A stretch of 47,676 bases of DNA from Lingula anatina (lineage: Eukaryota > Brachiopoda > Lingulata > Lingulida > Lingulidae): NCBI RefSeq assembly GCF_001039355.2, contig NW_019775520.1, positions 136,138 to 183,813 on the forward strand, written 5' to 3'. Within the stretch, counting starts at the first letter, position 1, and every line of letters starts with the position of its first letter. Shown one piece after another: positions 37,001-47,676 of this stretch. Under the pieces are notes generated by a model that worked only from the letters and a program-made list of their open reading frames with translations, searched no databases and was not told the DNA's origin. The translations under genes and the position numbers were made by a program.

Positions 37001-40000
37001 GACAACACTTAAAATTCGTTATTTTAACTTATTGTAACCATTAGCGAGATTTTTTGCATCAAAATAAATGAAGTTCTGTGGTTGATAACTATGATACAGC
37101 CCAGGAAAATGCCATGGTTTAGAATGAAAAAAAGAAAAACTGCAGTAGAAATTAGGCATTATTGGAAAGCATGGAATTTTTCTCGTAACTAATACGTCTT
37201 CTAAGCTTTTAAACGTATTTCAAAATATCTTATTTCTCACATCTCCATCTGTTGAATACATTCATGTCTTACCTGGAATAGTTTTGATGTTTTGAGTAAA
37301 ACCATCATCATTCCATTCACCTAACAGAGTGTCGTATGCATCGAAATCTGCCGTCTTTGTAAGGCGGTAACCAGCACTCAGCCAGTAAGATAACCCAATC
37401 TGTATAAAATGAATTAAAAGACGAGCATACTATTAATATCTCGTGTCAAATTAGACTAAGACAGTGTGCTTCTCGGATATTAACAATAATACAAAATATA
37501 TCTGCATATACTCAAAACACAGGACTGAAAATCTACATCTGCAATTTTTTCGTTATCTATCCACAACCACTTTTTTATTATTTTCACCCGCTTGCAAAGT
37601 TGAAACGGTTTAAATTTTTGGAACACCCAGCCCAAGTTCATCTCGAGAGTTTATTAACTGAGGGATATCACTGGTTTCCCAACGACCCACACGTTTAACA
37701 ACATTCAGTCCGTCTACTTTCTGTAAATTGCCTTAAAACCGACGCTGGTTGAACCCTCATATTACATGCCTGCCAACGTTTACCTCAAAGTATCTATGGA
37801 ACGTCTCTGGGACCGAGTTGTACAAATATGAATGTACTCCCATGAAACGCGCCATCTTCCGTTCAGTGAGAGGTAATGAAAGCTGCAGGTCGTTTGGATA
37901 AATCGCTGTCCCATTCATGGTCTTATTTTCCTCATTCTACAAAATGTATAAAAATTCTATTTAACATGCAAGGAAGAAAATTCAAAATAAAAAAGGTTGC
38001 ATCGACATGACCTGGAAACAAAACGATCCAGACCTAATAAAACCTGTCGCATAAATTGCTCATTTGCATAAAAAGTAAGAAAAAAGCAGCTTAAAAGGTT
38101 AAAATAAACAATGACCAAATAATTGTTAAATACGCATTCTTAAACAAAACCGGTTCACTCTTTTTTTAGACATGCATAACCATGTACCGTCAAACAAATG
38201 GACTTTACCTCAAGGAAGACCTGTAAGTTGTCCATGAAGCAGTTAACTTGTGCTTGTAATGTAAGTAAATCTCGCCGAATCTTCAACCTATCAATTTCTG
38301 CATCAGTAAGGTTTCTTAAACGGTTGCAAAAGTTCTAAAATGAAAGTGGGACCTTCTCTTGCAAAACAACGAACAGCAACACATGTCATAAAAATGAAAT
38401 CTTAAACATCGCTCTTAGAAAATAACAGAGTAACAGGGTTGCCCCCACTCTTTAAAAGAGAGAGAGAGAACATAATATTAAACTGGTGTAGATCTATCGA
38501 CATGGCATATTTAACTTGTAGCGTCGACGTCACAGAAAGCAAGACTTAGAGAACCAAGCAAAATCTCCTCGTCATTATTTTTTTTCTGAATGCCCCCCTT
38601 ACACAGTCACTTAAGTTTTGCTTCCTACGTGCCTGAATTAAAATACCTTAAGAGCCAGCTGAGCCGATGGTGTGTTCAAATCGAAGGAATTGTCCCAGAC
38701 CGCCTTCCCTGTACAGTCTATATCGGATCCGTGGCATTCACTGAGGTCCCGCTGCTTCAATCCCCATACTATATACACCGTGGCAAACCTGTCACTGTCC
38801 GCTGGGACAAACGCCTTGGCTTCTCTATCCAGTGCATTTGCAATGTTTGTGCCTGGTCTATACAGTGACAACTGAAATGAATAAGAAATCGTTAGACATT
38901 CTTTAAGTCTTGATTAAGCATACTTGGCGAAAATTCATCAAGATTATAAACATGTGATATATACACAAACGATAAAATGATGTTAAGATATTTAAAATAT
39001 TTACTGCTAAAACCAACCTGTTCTTCTTCAGCCTCAAGGGTGGTCACAAAATAAAGTCCAACTGCAAAAATCCCTAGAAACAACACCACGATAATCCAAC
39101 GAGCTACCTTGTGAGTTGCAAATCGATAAAAAGGCCCACTAAAGAACCTCACAACGATGTTTTCTTTAACTTTCTTCTTTCCCGTCTTCGTCGAGCTATA
39201 AACATCTTTTTCGCGATGATTATTGTGAACGCTATAGTCAAACCCTGTATTTGTGTCCGGTCGTTCCTTTTTAGCTGCGCAGCAACAACAGCAGTACTTT
39301 TTGAAATAAATGTGATAAATGACAACAACTGCTGGAAGGAAAGTTATGACCGTTAGATAGTTAACACCTATCATAATTCCTGCAAATACCCCGAAGCTTC
39401 TGATAGGTAAAAGCGGTGAAACGGAGCTGGCAAGGAACGCTGCCATTGTCGTAAGAGAGGTTACTAGCATTGTGCCCGCTGCTCTACGGTAACAGTCTGA
39501 GAGTCGGTGCGCTAAACTGATGTACTTATTCTGCGCAGTCTCCCGCCATGTGTCGTAGAATACAAAGACATCGTCAGCTCCAATTCCTAGAATTATGTAT
39601 ATTGCCAAAATATGGAAAAATCCAAAGTATCTGAAGTCTGCGACAATACGATAAATCAGATTTGCCCCACAAAACCCTGTCACGATCGTCAAAACCGCCC
39701 AACCCGTGATCCATAGCGATCTGGTTTGAAACCAAATGAAACAGAAAATGAAAGCGAAACTGCCAACAGCCAGGACCATGTCCCAAACCACTTGACTCAA
39801 AATGTCATTTCTGAAAATAAGAAAGCTGTAGTAGAATAACGACAGGCCTTTTGGTCGTGATTTCTGTGAGTCTTTTAATTTTGGCACGATGTCGTTCACG
39901 AGAAAGGTTTCGATTTCCTTGCGTTGTTCGTCTCTCTCGCCTCCGGTTTCCAGTGGATAACCCATCGGTAAAGAACTTCGAGTTATCTTAGAACGGACAG

Positions 40001-41299
40001 TGTTCGGGTTAACCTCGTAGTCGATGCCTAGAAAATACTGAAACTCAACTCTGGTTAACGTATTGTTTTGAGCTTCAAACAAAACAGTAGGAATGTTGCC
40101 AAAAGTAGGATCATTAAACTTGCTACTGATGTGTGCCAAACTGCCGTCAAAGTAGCGAAGGATAGACCTTGGTTTTATGCATGTTCTGTTAAAATCCAGT
40201 TGGCAAAATGAGTTCTGATATGCAGGTATATTGTAAATGTCATCCTCCAACATCTTCATCTCTTGAAGTATATCTTTTGTGAATACATTTCCGTCGGGAA
40301 TTTCATAGTACAAAATTACACTGTCAACAGTGGCGCTTCTATTCCAAAATGTTCGCACAGTATCCGTAGTTACTCTGCGGATCCGCCCAGTCTCGTTGTT
40401 TCTGAGGCGCCACGCCAAATCTCGCAAACGTGTGGGGTCTTCATTGAGGTTCATTGGGAAGGAAAGGAACTCAACGGGGAATATGTCATATCTAGCAGCC
40501 ATTAATATCCCCGTCACCACCACAAAGGCAATGTGGAACCCGAATGTTATACCTACGATAAAAATGAGAATATGAGAATGCAGAAAAAACGAAGAAATAG
40601 ATAAGAAAGGAAACGAGGTGTCTTTAATACTTGAACGAGACAAATGTTACAGTAAACATATTGATTATCGCCAATGTGATTTTATATTTATAACCATGAA
40701 TGCCAACAAGAATATACACATTCTGGATGATACTGAGAGCGTTTGATGTTAAGTGCGTAAAATTCTTCAAACTTACAGAAAGCAGATTTGGGGTAGTTGG
40801 CCACAAATTTGCAGTATAACACTGGATCTCTGTCCCGCTGACGTTGCCTTCTTTCTTCCGCGTGTTCTTCATCGTGTTCTTTAAGTGCATTAGCCTTCTT
40901 TTCCTTTTTTCTTTTTTCATTTTCCCCTCCAGTAGGTAATAAAGTCCTATGCAACCTTCGTCTCCCAAGGCCACTTGCCGTATCACTGCTGTGAGTGAAT
41001 TGAGCTTGAGAGGGGATAGCTGTCGCATGACCGTTGATTGACCAGTCACTTGAACCGATGTGACCATTTTGATACGGTTGGTAGTTTTCGTAAACCCTTT
41101 CGGGTGCGACGCGGTCATTCTGGTTGTGATATGGAAAAGAACGGTCTTTCCGATGATCATTTGATGGAGGTGATGATTCATAATGCCATGCATTATGACT
41201 CCTGGGGTGGTAAGGTTCGGGAGGGGGTTTGGTCGTGCCTCCCTTATACCATCGACCCCCGACATAGTACATCAACCCGCTATCACGGTCTGAATCCAT
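34014..41299 (-). CDS. Dispatched/Patched-like RND transporter with sterol-sensing domain
   Basis: Minus-strand exons: 41299-40777, 40552-39018, 38871-38647, 38334-38209, 37936-37784, 37399-37273, 36985-36858, 36678-36601 (also 35155-35078), 36371-36201 (also 34848-34678), 34481-34014. Used once each they give 3534 nt, 1177 codons plus TAA. The start is ATG 41299-41297 (MDSDRD), after an acceptor at 41312. A long polar, charged N-terminus (about 175 residues) precedes TM1. The sterol-sensing block is at about 425-590, with GIGADDVFVFYDTW (GIGADD at 497-502) in TM4 and SLTTMAAFLASSVSPLLPIRSFGVFAG after it. A KYCCCCCAAKK patch follows, then the second extracellular loop and TM7-12 with GLAVDYVVH (about 1034) in TM10. 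The GxxxD/D motifs in TM4 and TM10 are the cation-coupling sites of RND proteins; Dispatched uses them to export Hedgehog. Dispatched fits better than Patched, but orthology is not settled. The 3' exons are partly repeated around the N-run. Confidence 0.85.
34120..35421. repeat. Direct repeat copy 1 at the N-run (3' exons of Dispatched-like gene)
   Basis: Matches 35643-36944 at a constant offset of 1523 bases with only a handful of substitutions and no visible indels. It contains the transporter's last exon, the two exons before it and part of a third (35335-35421), which breaks off at the Ns. Confidence 0.95.
35422..35642. other. Assembly gap (221 N)
   Basis: Separates the two near-identical copies. 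Open frames crossing it are artefacts. Confidence 0.99.
35643..36944. repeat. Direct repeat copy 2 at the N-run
   Basis: Second near-identical copy. Its last-exon copy (36004 down to 35643) is cut by the Ns before the stop codon, while its upstream side continues without interruption into the rest of the transporter gene. Confidence 0.95.
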
Positions 41300-43775
41300 G
41301 GTAAGGTTCACTGTAAAAAAAATGGCAAAGGCACTTTAGTCATACATGTAGATCAATCGAAAACTGGTGCTCACCTTTTTCTAAGTAAAAAATGGCGAAT
41401 TAATAGCACCTTTAAGAGAGAAAGGAATCGTTACTCAGTAGTTTAAATTTTCCAAAGTTACACCATTCATTAAAATTCTGGGGGTTGAGATTACATCCTG
41501 AATCCACCAGTGTCAGCTGTCATCTTCATCTCCCCGAATGGATCGGTCCAATTAATTATACCGCTTTATATGAAAAGGGTCGAATTAGGTTCATTTAAGG
41601 AAGACCTGGTATCGAGATTTGTTTTTATTGAAAAGGTAAACTTTCTGTTAAGGAATGATTTCAATTGTTTTTTAAAAAACCTACGAAAACTGAGATCTAA
41701 ATAATAACATGAAAAAACATTGGTCACAGGTGTTTTCTCGTGCTAAATTAATCGACTTTGGTACTCGTTACTTCCTCAATTGAGTTATCTCATAGAAATG
41801 GGTAAAACAGTTAAAGAGTACCAAGTCTATTTTTCGGACCTTCAGTTGAGGGTTCTCTTCAATTTCCTTCACAGAACTACTCATATTTGAAGTTTGGTTA
41901 TATATGTTATGTATTAAAATCAAAATAAGCTAAAAAAAAAAAAAAAAAAAAACGCAGTTATTGCCGCTTGGCCAAAACGACATAAAAGTTTAAGCCCGAT
42001 GTAGGAAACTGCGGGTCCGTGTAGCAGAGACCTTTTGGTTACAAACCGCTATTAAAAATCCCATTCACTTCCATTGTAACGTTTAATTCTCTTAAAAATA
42101 TTTACCATGCATCAACAAACACAACACTTCAGGTTTAAATACTTCTACTCAAGGCCTAAACAATATTAAAAAATCAGGGTACATTAATGGCATGGCTTGC
42201 CAGTGACATGACATGACCCGTAAGGTGCTGCCGCCAGTCAGCCAAAATAAGCACTAAAATGCAGCAGAGGGGAGGGCAAGTAAAACTGGCCCCAGGCAGT
42301 AAAATTTCACTCTGATATGAAAAATAACACATCAAATTAAAGGTAAATGAACAAATTTATTTCTAAATTTTATTTCAAAATTTTCAAATGATCCAAAATT
42401 GAAAAATAAACTCATTTTTCTCTTATATGCAAATCTTCTTGATTCAAACTTGCTAAACAAGGAAGGCAGGAAGTGCCGTATAACCTTTTCCCATTACATT
42501 TATACAGGTTAGGTTGAGTGTGACGTTAGATGGACAAAGTCTAGGGTGGGACTTTCTTGTACAAATCAATTGGAACCGGACCTTGTATAACAAAGGACTC
42601 TCTCGTATATTACGCAGGGGGGCAACGTGTTAACATCACAAAGATCAATCGATAAAATGTCCTTTTAAATATATTACAGACACAATGTATAAGGCAGTAT
42701 GATATAATCGGACACTTATTTCTACACTGCTTTATGCGCAGGTTCTCAACCTCAACTGCATTGTCACTGGTCAAGTCTATTTTATCTTTGTCAAGTTCAC
42801 GATATGTCATGATATGCCAGAGAACGTGCACACCGAGAAAAAAGTAGGCCTATATATGCCTTTTACTAGTAGCTTATGTACTCACCACTATTTCGGATCA
42901 GGTAAAAAACTACCCTGGAAGAGTTAGTTCTGATTGAACATCACTCACTTGTTTTAATGCTTGCCTGGGAATTGACTCTTATATATCGACCTAGGCTTTT
43001 CTATATTATCGTGATCTACCCATGCGCGTTCAGCACCAGCAGCCTTGCTTACTGGGTTGCAAAGAACATGAATAATAACCAAGCATGAGTCTTTTGTCCA
43101 CGGATTTCGATCTAAAATACCTTTGGAGAAAGGGTCCCGGGGTCGCCTTATTGTTATATAAACCAAATACCTTTTCACACGCTCTAAAATTTAGTTATTC
43201 ATGGAATTCGCTTGCAGAAAAAACAATAATTGCAAAGCACAATAAATAAATATAAATGCAGTTAGTTGCTTTAGCCATCGTCATGAGAATAAATCGAATC
43301 TACCGTACGTTATTGTATATATATAACACTAATCCAGCCTTGAGGTTTGATACAATCATGTGACAATCTTCCGCATGCTCCAGGCAGTGCACGGTTATCT
43401 GGGATATGATGCATCTCAAAACTCTGTATCTACAAATTACTTTGTACTTTGCAAGCCATAGGAGCTATCAATTAAATACTTAAAGGAACCGTTCGTGTAA
43501 AATTATCGCCAAATAATACAATTGAGAGACTTTCGTGGGAATTTCTTTTATCTTTATAAAATCAGTCAAATAATGAGAAACGCCTGTCAACTGCTTAATC
43601 ATTTTGAAGTAAAATTTATTAGATATTTAAGAGTATATATCACGAACGTTACTTTGCTCAAAACGTGTTTCTTAAATGCAAAACCAAAGGAAGAATTTTA
43701 TCCTTTTACGCCCCCCCCCCCAAAGAAAAAGCCCTTTGACGAAAAACATTCAATTATATCTTAAGTCAAATTTTT
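41300..43775. other. Upstream region of the Dispatched-like gene, no further gene seen
   Basis: An acceptor-like T-run plus ACAG at 41312 (minus) implies a non-coding first exon further up. A poly(A) tract lies at about 41933-41952. Short frames here have no splice support or recognisable domain. Confidence 0.45.
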
Positions 43776-43779
43776 GAAA

Positions 43780-43975
43780 AAGTTAATGGAGTCCTTGGTG
43801 ATGTCATTGAAGGCAGGCTAAATGGTAAAAGAGGCAAAGGAATCCAGAGACTGACAATGCTCGACCGCTGGCGTAAGAAGAGATAAAACGACGGAACAGA
43901 AAGTTATGGTGAGATCAAACGAAGGGCTGGAGATCGAGGATTGAGGCCGTCTTCTGGGTTCTGGAAGACGGTCAG
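43780..43975 (+). mobile_element. LINE-like reverse transcriptase C-terminal remnant
   Basis: One frame reads GDVIEGRLNGKRGKGIQR, LDRWRKKR, a stop, then in the same frame YGEIKRRAGDRG. This is the usual end of non-LTR retrotransposon ORF2 proteins (xGKRGRGRQR..W, then YGxxxRRAGDR). The internal stop and the lack of upstream domains mark it as decayed. Downstream, GGAAGAC-GTCA recurs three times (about 43963, 44023, 44069). Confidence 0.55.
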
Positions 43976-44203
43976 ATTCTTAAGTTTACATTGACGGGTA
44001 TGCCTATCTGATTTTTTTCTGTCGGAAGACTGTCAAAATGGATAATGGATCAACCAAGATTATTTGGAAGACTGTCAGAAAATATCACTGGATCCGCCCC
44101 TGGGAGACACGTGGGAGACGCTAAACCTGATTCGCGGCAGAGAACCTAGAAGAAGAAGACATCTCAATTCATTGGAATATAATTTGGGAATATATTGACT
44201 TAA

Positions 44204-44204
44204 N
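44204..44204. other. Single-base gap n (contig join)
   Basis: Separates the LINE-remnant contig from the contig holding the last gene. The latter's upstream exons are missing from the window. Confidence 0.85.
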
Positions 44205-44268
44205 GACGACAGACACAGGTGATGGCATATATTACAGAAAATGCTAATAAAATATGTGTATATTCCAG

Positions 44269-44538
44269 AACATGCTCTGAGCAGGCTGAAGTGGTCCTAT
44301 CCACTGCTACACAAAGAAGACCAGTACTTAAACCAGCTGGCCCAGGCAGTGGTACAGTTAAGGCTTGGGGAACCTGCAGAGGCAGAGGCCTGCCTCATGT
44401 CTATACCCAGTGTAAGTATCTAAATTCTAAATAAAAGTGATTCACTTAAATAAAATACAGTAAACAACCCATGTCCCTAGGCAGAGGGGTTTGAAAGAAC
44501 CACACTTTTGACTGGAATAGGTCTACTCTGTATCAACA

Positions 44539-44585
<47 letters not shown>

Positions 44586-47545
44586 AGATCTTTTCAGCTG
44601 TCCTTATTTGCCTGCAAAATTTAACTTTGTAACATAGTATCTTACACTACAGTTTTGAAATGATTTAATTCCTTCCCCCTTCATGTTTCAGGAGGGCATG
44701 ATTCAGGCCTGCCTGAGGTACCACAACATTCTGCATGTTGATTTAACTTCCTTGTCCCATGTGGCACAAGTAGGTGAACTGGGGTGGTGGTGGTGGGCGG
44801 GGGGGGGGGGGGGAGTTTTTATTGCAATGAGCATACCTTAAAAGAATGTTACTTAAAATGGGAACACAATTTTATCTGCTTTGAATGAGACCCTTTCTAA
44901 TTAAAACATAAGATATATACTAAATGTGTATTTATATAAGACAGTGAGGTATTGTACTGGAATTGGTGGTTTTTCAGCTTTCCCGCCAGTCCACCCCCAA
45001 AATGTTCATTGACATCCTGGTGGCTCTGCATGATGAAGGGGTTTTTACAATGGATGTGGCTGTAAAGTTATTGCAGGTAAGTGGACACTTTGTTTTCTTT
45101 CTGTTCATTGAAATGTTTCTTGCCCACACAAAATAATCAAATGCATATATAACTAAAAAATAGAAGGTGCAAAATTCAAATGATATGTGAATGACACCTA
45201 CTGCATTTATATCTACTAGTATATGCATACCACTATGGGATTCCCTACATTTAATTACTAGTACATAACATATCAGTTCTTTGAAAGATTGAACTATTCA
45301 GTGAGTTTTATGGTCTTGTTGGGTGGAGGGAGTTGGGAGACAGAAGTGACTTGAAGCAAGCGAGGGTAGGGAAAGTGTGTGTGTTTGTGTGTGTGTGTGT
45401 GCATGCCTGTCTGTGCATTTGTTTGGGTGTGTTTATCTTTGTGTATGCTAATATATGTTTTTGTGTTTGCTTGTGTGTGCCTCAGAATTGGTGAATTTTG
45501 TACAGTTGTGTAGGCCATATTAAAAAATTTGAGTACATTATATACATAAAATACTTCAGGGTGAACTGTCAACCACAGACCTGTGGACCAATACTCACAT
45601 CAGAGACTACCTGGAGATGCTGCTGAGCAGTAAGTTCTAGAAGTCTGTTGTTTCTGGAAATAACTAATCAAAAAATAACTTTTAAATAATTTTCATTTAT
45701 TTAGTTGAATTAGACCCATTTTTTTACAAAAGAACTTAAGGCTAAAAGTTGCTATAGTGTTAAATTTTAGACTTAGAATTGAAGTATATAGGTAGATTGA
45801 TTCAGTATAATTCTGTAGCAATATAATGGAGTAAAAAATGTTGTTTAATGCACATACCATTTTCTCATTCAAAACAGACCAATATTTTCATTTAAGTTAC
45901 TGCTGCTAAATACTGGTTTGGACTTGGAAACAATTTAAATTTAAGCTTTTGTTAATTTTTGGAAAATTTGACATTTTGCTGGTAAAATATAAAGGGAGAA
46001 AGGGAGTTATTTGGTGGATTGTTAACATTTTTTTTTCAGTTTGTTTTGCATCATTTTTCAGATCCATCAAGACAGTTCATATTCAAGGAAGGCTCAGTAA
46101 GTGTGATCTGTTCATTAGATTGCTATCAATAATTGGGTGTTTAGAAATAGCAAATGAAAGTAAGAAAAACAATAAAGATCCTCACAAGTCTTTTTATTTC
46201 TTTTTGAAAATTAGAATGGAGAAATTCATTACAAGACAAAAAAAAAAAAAAAAAAATTACTAGACTATATGACATTATTGAGTTAGATATCAAACAGTAA
46301 AAGAGAATAGGTACATAATTGTCATCAGAAAAAGACTACTGCTTCAAGTAATAAGATACTGTACATGCATGTTAACTTTGTTTTTTAAAATTATTATATC
46401 ATGTCTTTGGCAAAAATAGACTATTAAAAAAAAAAAAAGAATTATGCCAGTCAAGTTCCGTAAAATAATATAGGTAGCTCTTGGAACATTTTGATGGTGG
46501 TGTTGACATTTGAAAATCTTTATTTTAGATTCTACTGGCTCAGATCTACTTGGATCGTCTGCGTCATTGGAGGCCAGTTCAGACTCGAACTCTGCCCACT
46601 CCTGGGCACTCTCACATTGTAAGCCAACCTCCTCTCCGAAAAGAAAATAATTTGCCTATTCCAGTCACAGTTAATAGTCTAGAGTGTTTTTATTGGATGG
46701 AATGTGAAGGTTTTGACAAGCACAAGTCTCTGCATGGATGGAAAGATTGATAAACAGAAATTAATTAAACCAATTTTTTTTAGTGATGAACACAGCTGTG
46801 ATAGTGTGTCACAAACAATTGAGAAAACATTGTATTTAATAGAATTCCATTTTCATCAAACTATTTCTCCTATTTGCAGCCTAAAGGAAGGGGGCATTTT
46901 GGGAAGAGGCAAGCCTGGCTGGATGAAATGACACCTTTCAAGGGTATGTAAATAATTAACCCATAAATCCAGCAAAGAATTCCATCAGATGTATTCAGCA
47001 GTCAAAGTTACAATGATAGGTTCATCCAAGAACGGCTATAAATCAGAGGTACTATTACAATTTCTTACAGGACAGTATTGCAATTTCTTACAGGACAGTA
47101 TTTTTATCATGGAGTGAGGCTATAAGTGCTAGAATGGTTGTACTTCTTTATTCCAAAGTGTTTTTCATTCTGAAGGACTGCTATTCCATTAAAGGTTACG
47201 TAGCCATTCTGAAATTTACGACCTTTTGCTGATTATTTAAAGGAAATAACCAGAAGTTATACCATCTCTTTCTCTCTCATTCTGTTGCCAGGTACTCAGT
47301 CCATCTTCCATCAGCCTTGCACCAAGTTACAGCTGAGTGCCGCCCAGAGTAAACTCAGGCACAGGATCGCCTCGGACCCAGTACAGATCAACAGATCAAG
47401 GCAGGCGGCAGACTTGGTAACGCCAGAGATGAAACAAAGGTCCAGCGAGAACTTAGACGTTCACACAGTGGTGAGAGAGAAGGCGGGGAATGTTGAAGGG
47501 GAATGCTCCTGCTGCTGTTGTAATGAGGATTTATTGAAGTTACAG
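44269..47545 (+). CDS. Probable alpha-solenoid (vesicle-trafficking type) protein, partial at both ends
   Basis: Exons: 44269-44411, 44692-44769, 44978-45076, 45560-45629, 46062-46096, 46529-46618, 46880-46943, 47292-47545, with consistent phases and GT..AG borders; about 277 codons. The first exons predict amphipathic helices (YLNQLAQAVVQLRLGEPAEA; TPKMFIDILVALHDEGVF; DYLEMLLSNPSRQFIFKEGS; ILLAQIYLDRLRHW), as in helical-repeat subunits of HOPS/CORVET or BLOC-2. A basic/aromatic linker with QAWLDEMTPF follows, then a polar stretch ending in GECSCCCCNEDLLKLQ, whose cysteines could start a zinc-binding element continuing beyond the window. I thought of HPS3 or a VPS39/TGFBRAP1 relative, but cannot confirm either, so no symbol is given. 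Exons before the join at 44204 and after 47545 are not visible. Confidence 0.6.
44541..44584. repeat. Poly(A) tract (about 44 bases)
   Basis: Uninterrupted A run in the intron after exon 44269-44411. It could be a retrotransposon tail or simple-repeat expansion. Confidence 0.9.
44780..44814. repeat. G-rich tract
   Basis: GGGGTGGTGGTGGTGGGCGG followed by a G run, in the intron just downstream of exon 44692-44769. Confidence 0.85.
45375..45480. repeat. (GT)n-rich microsatellite region
   Basis: Interrupted GT/TG repeats in the intron between exons ending 45076 and starting 45560. Confidence 0.85.
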
Positions 47546-47676
47546 GTTAGTTTGAGCATCGAGTCATTTTAAAAGACATTGATTGTTCATTGCAGTCTTT
47601 TCCCAGTGATATAAGGGCAGTTGTGTTTTTTCTTATTGATGTAACAGTTCACTGTATTATCTCATAGATTTAAAAA

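Noticed and set aside
40624-41265. 213-codon minus-strand frame rich in Lys/Asn
   Set aside because: It overlaps transporter exon 1 in another frame; the frame starting MDSDRD has the correct phase into exon 2.
44269-47545. Firm assignment as HPS3
   Set aside because: The helical pattern is compatible, but I could not match specific residues, and the Cys-rich end does not fit what I remember of HPS3.
1-47676. CRISPR array, rRNA or tRNA genes, bacterial operon
   Set aside because: No regularly spaced repeats, no tRNA cloverleaf recognised by eye and no rRNA segments; all genes are intron-containing and eukaryotic.

Overview
The window is nuclear DNA from an animal, most likely an invertebrate. 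Genes are split into many short exons with GT..AG borders, separated by AT-rich introns with microsatellites. The proteins are metazoan: a PICH/ERCC6L helicase, the spliceosomal protein ESS2, an animal-type PF12044 metallopeptidase and a Dispatched-like transporter. A marine lophotrochozoan is my guess, not a demonstration. Exons were joined by hand from splice sites, reading phase and homology; no search was run. The sequence is a scaffold of contigs: single 'n' bases at 21946, 24582, 28768 and 44204 and an N-run at 35422-35642 mark joins, and several oddities coincide with them.

Layout. 108-379 (+): terminal exon of an unrecognised gene entering from the left. 440-3890: no gene seen. 4629-17400 (+): complete 22-exon ERCC6L (1252 codons). 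18447-24364 (-): a cysteine-rich single-pass membrane protein gene with two alternative last exons and a 12-nt microexon; its internal exons occur twice around the join at 21946. 24606-26613 (+): ESS2 lacking its N-terminus, cut at the join at 24582. 28632-32078 (+): eight-exon PF12044-type zinc metallopeptidase (585 codons). 34014-41299 (-): ten-exon Dispatched/Patched-like RND transporter with a sterol-sensing domain (1177 codons), whose 3' exons are repeated around the N-run. 43780-43975: decayed LINE-like reverse transcriptase tail. 44269-47545 (+): eight exons of a probable alpha-solenoid protein, partial at both ends.

The genes do not form an operon or an evident pathway. ERCC6L (chromosome bridges), ESS2 (splicing), the peptidase and the transporter appear to be independent housekeeping or signalling genes. 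The least familiar item is the cysteine-rich membrane protein: every internal exon is phase 0, and the cytoplasmic tail is assembled from interchangeable Cys-rich cassettes. The clearest technical message is that both long tandem duplications sit exactly at assembly joins and are probably unmerged haplotypes.
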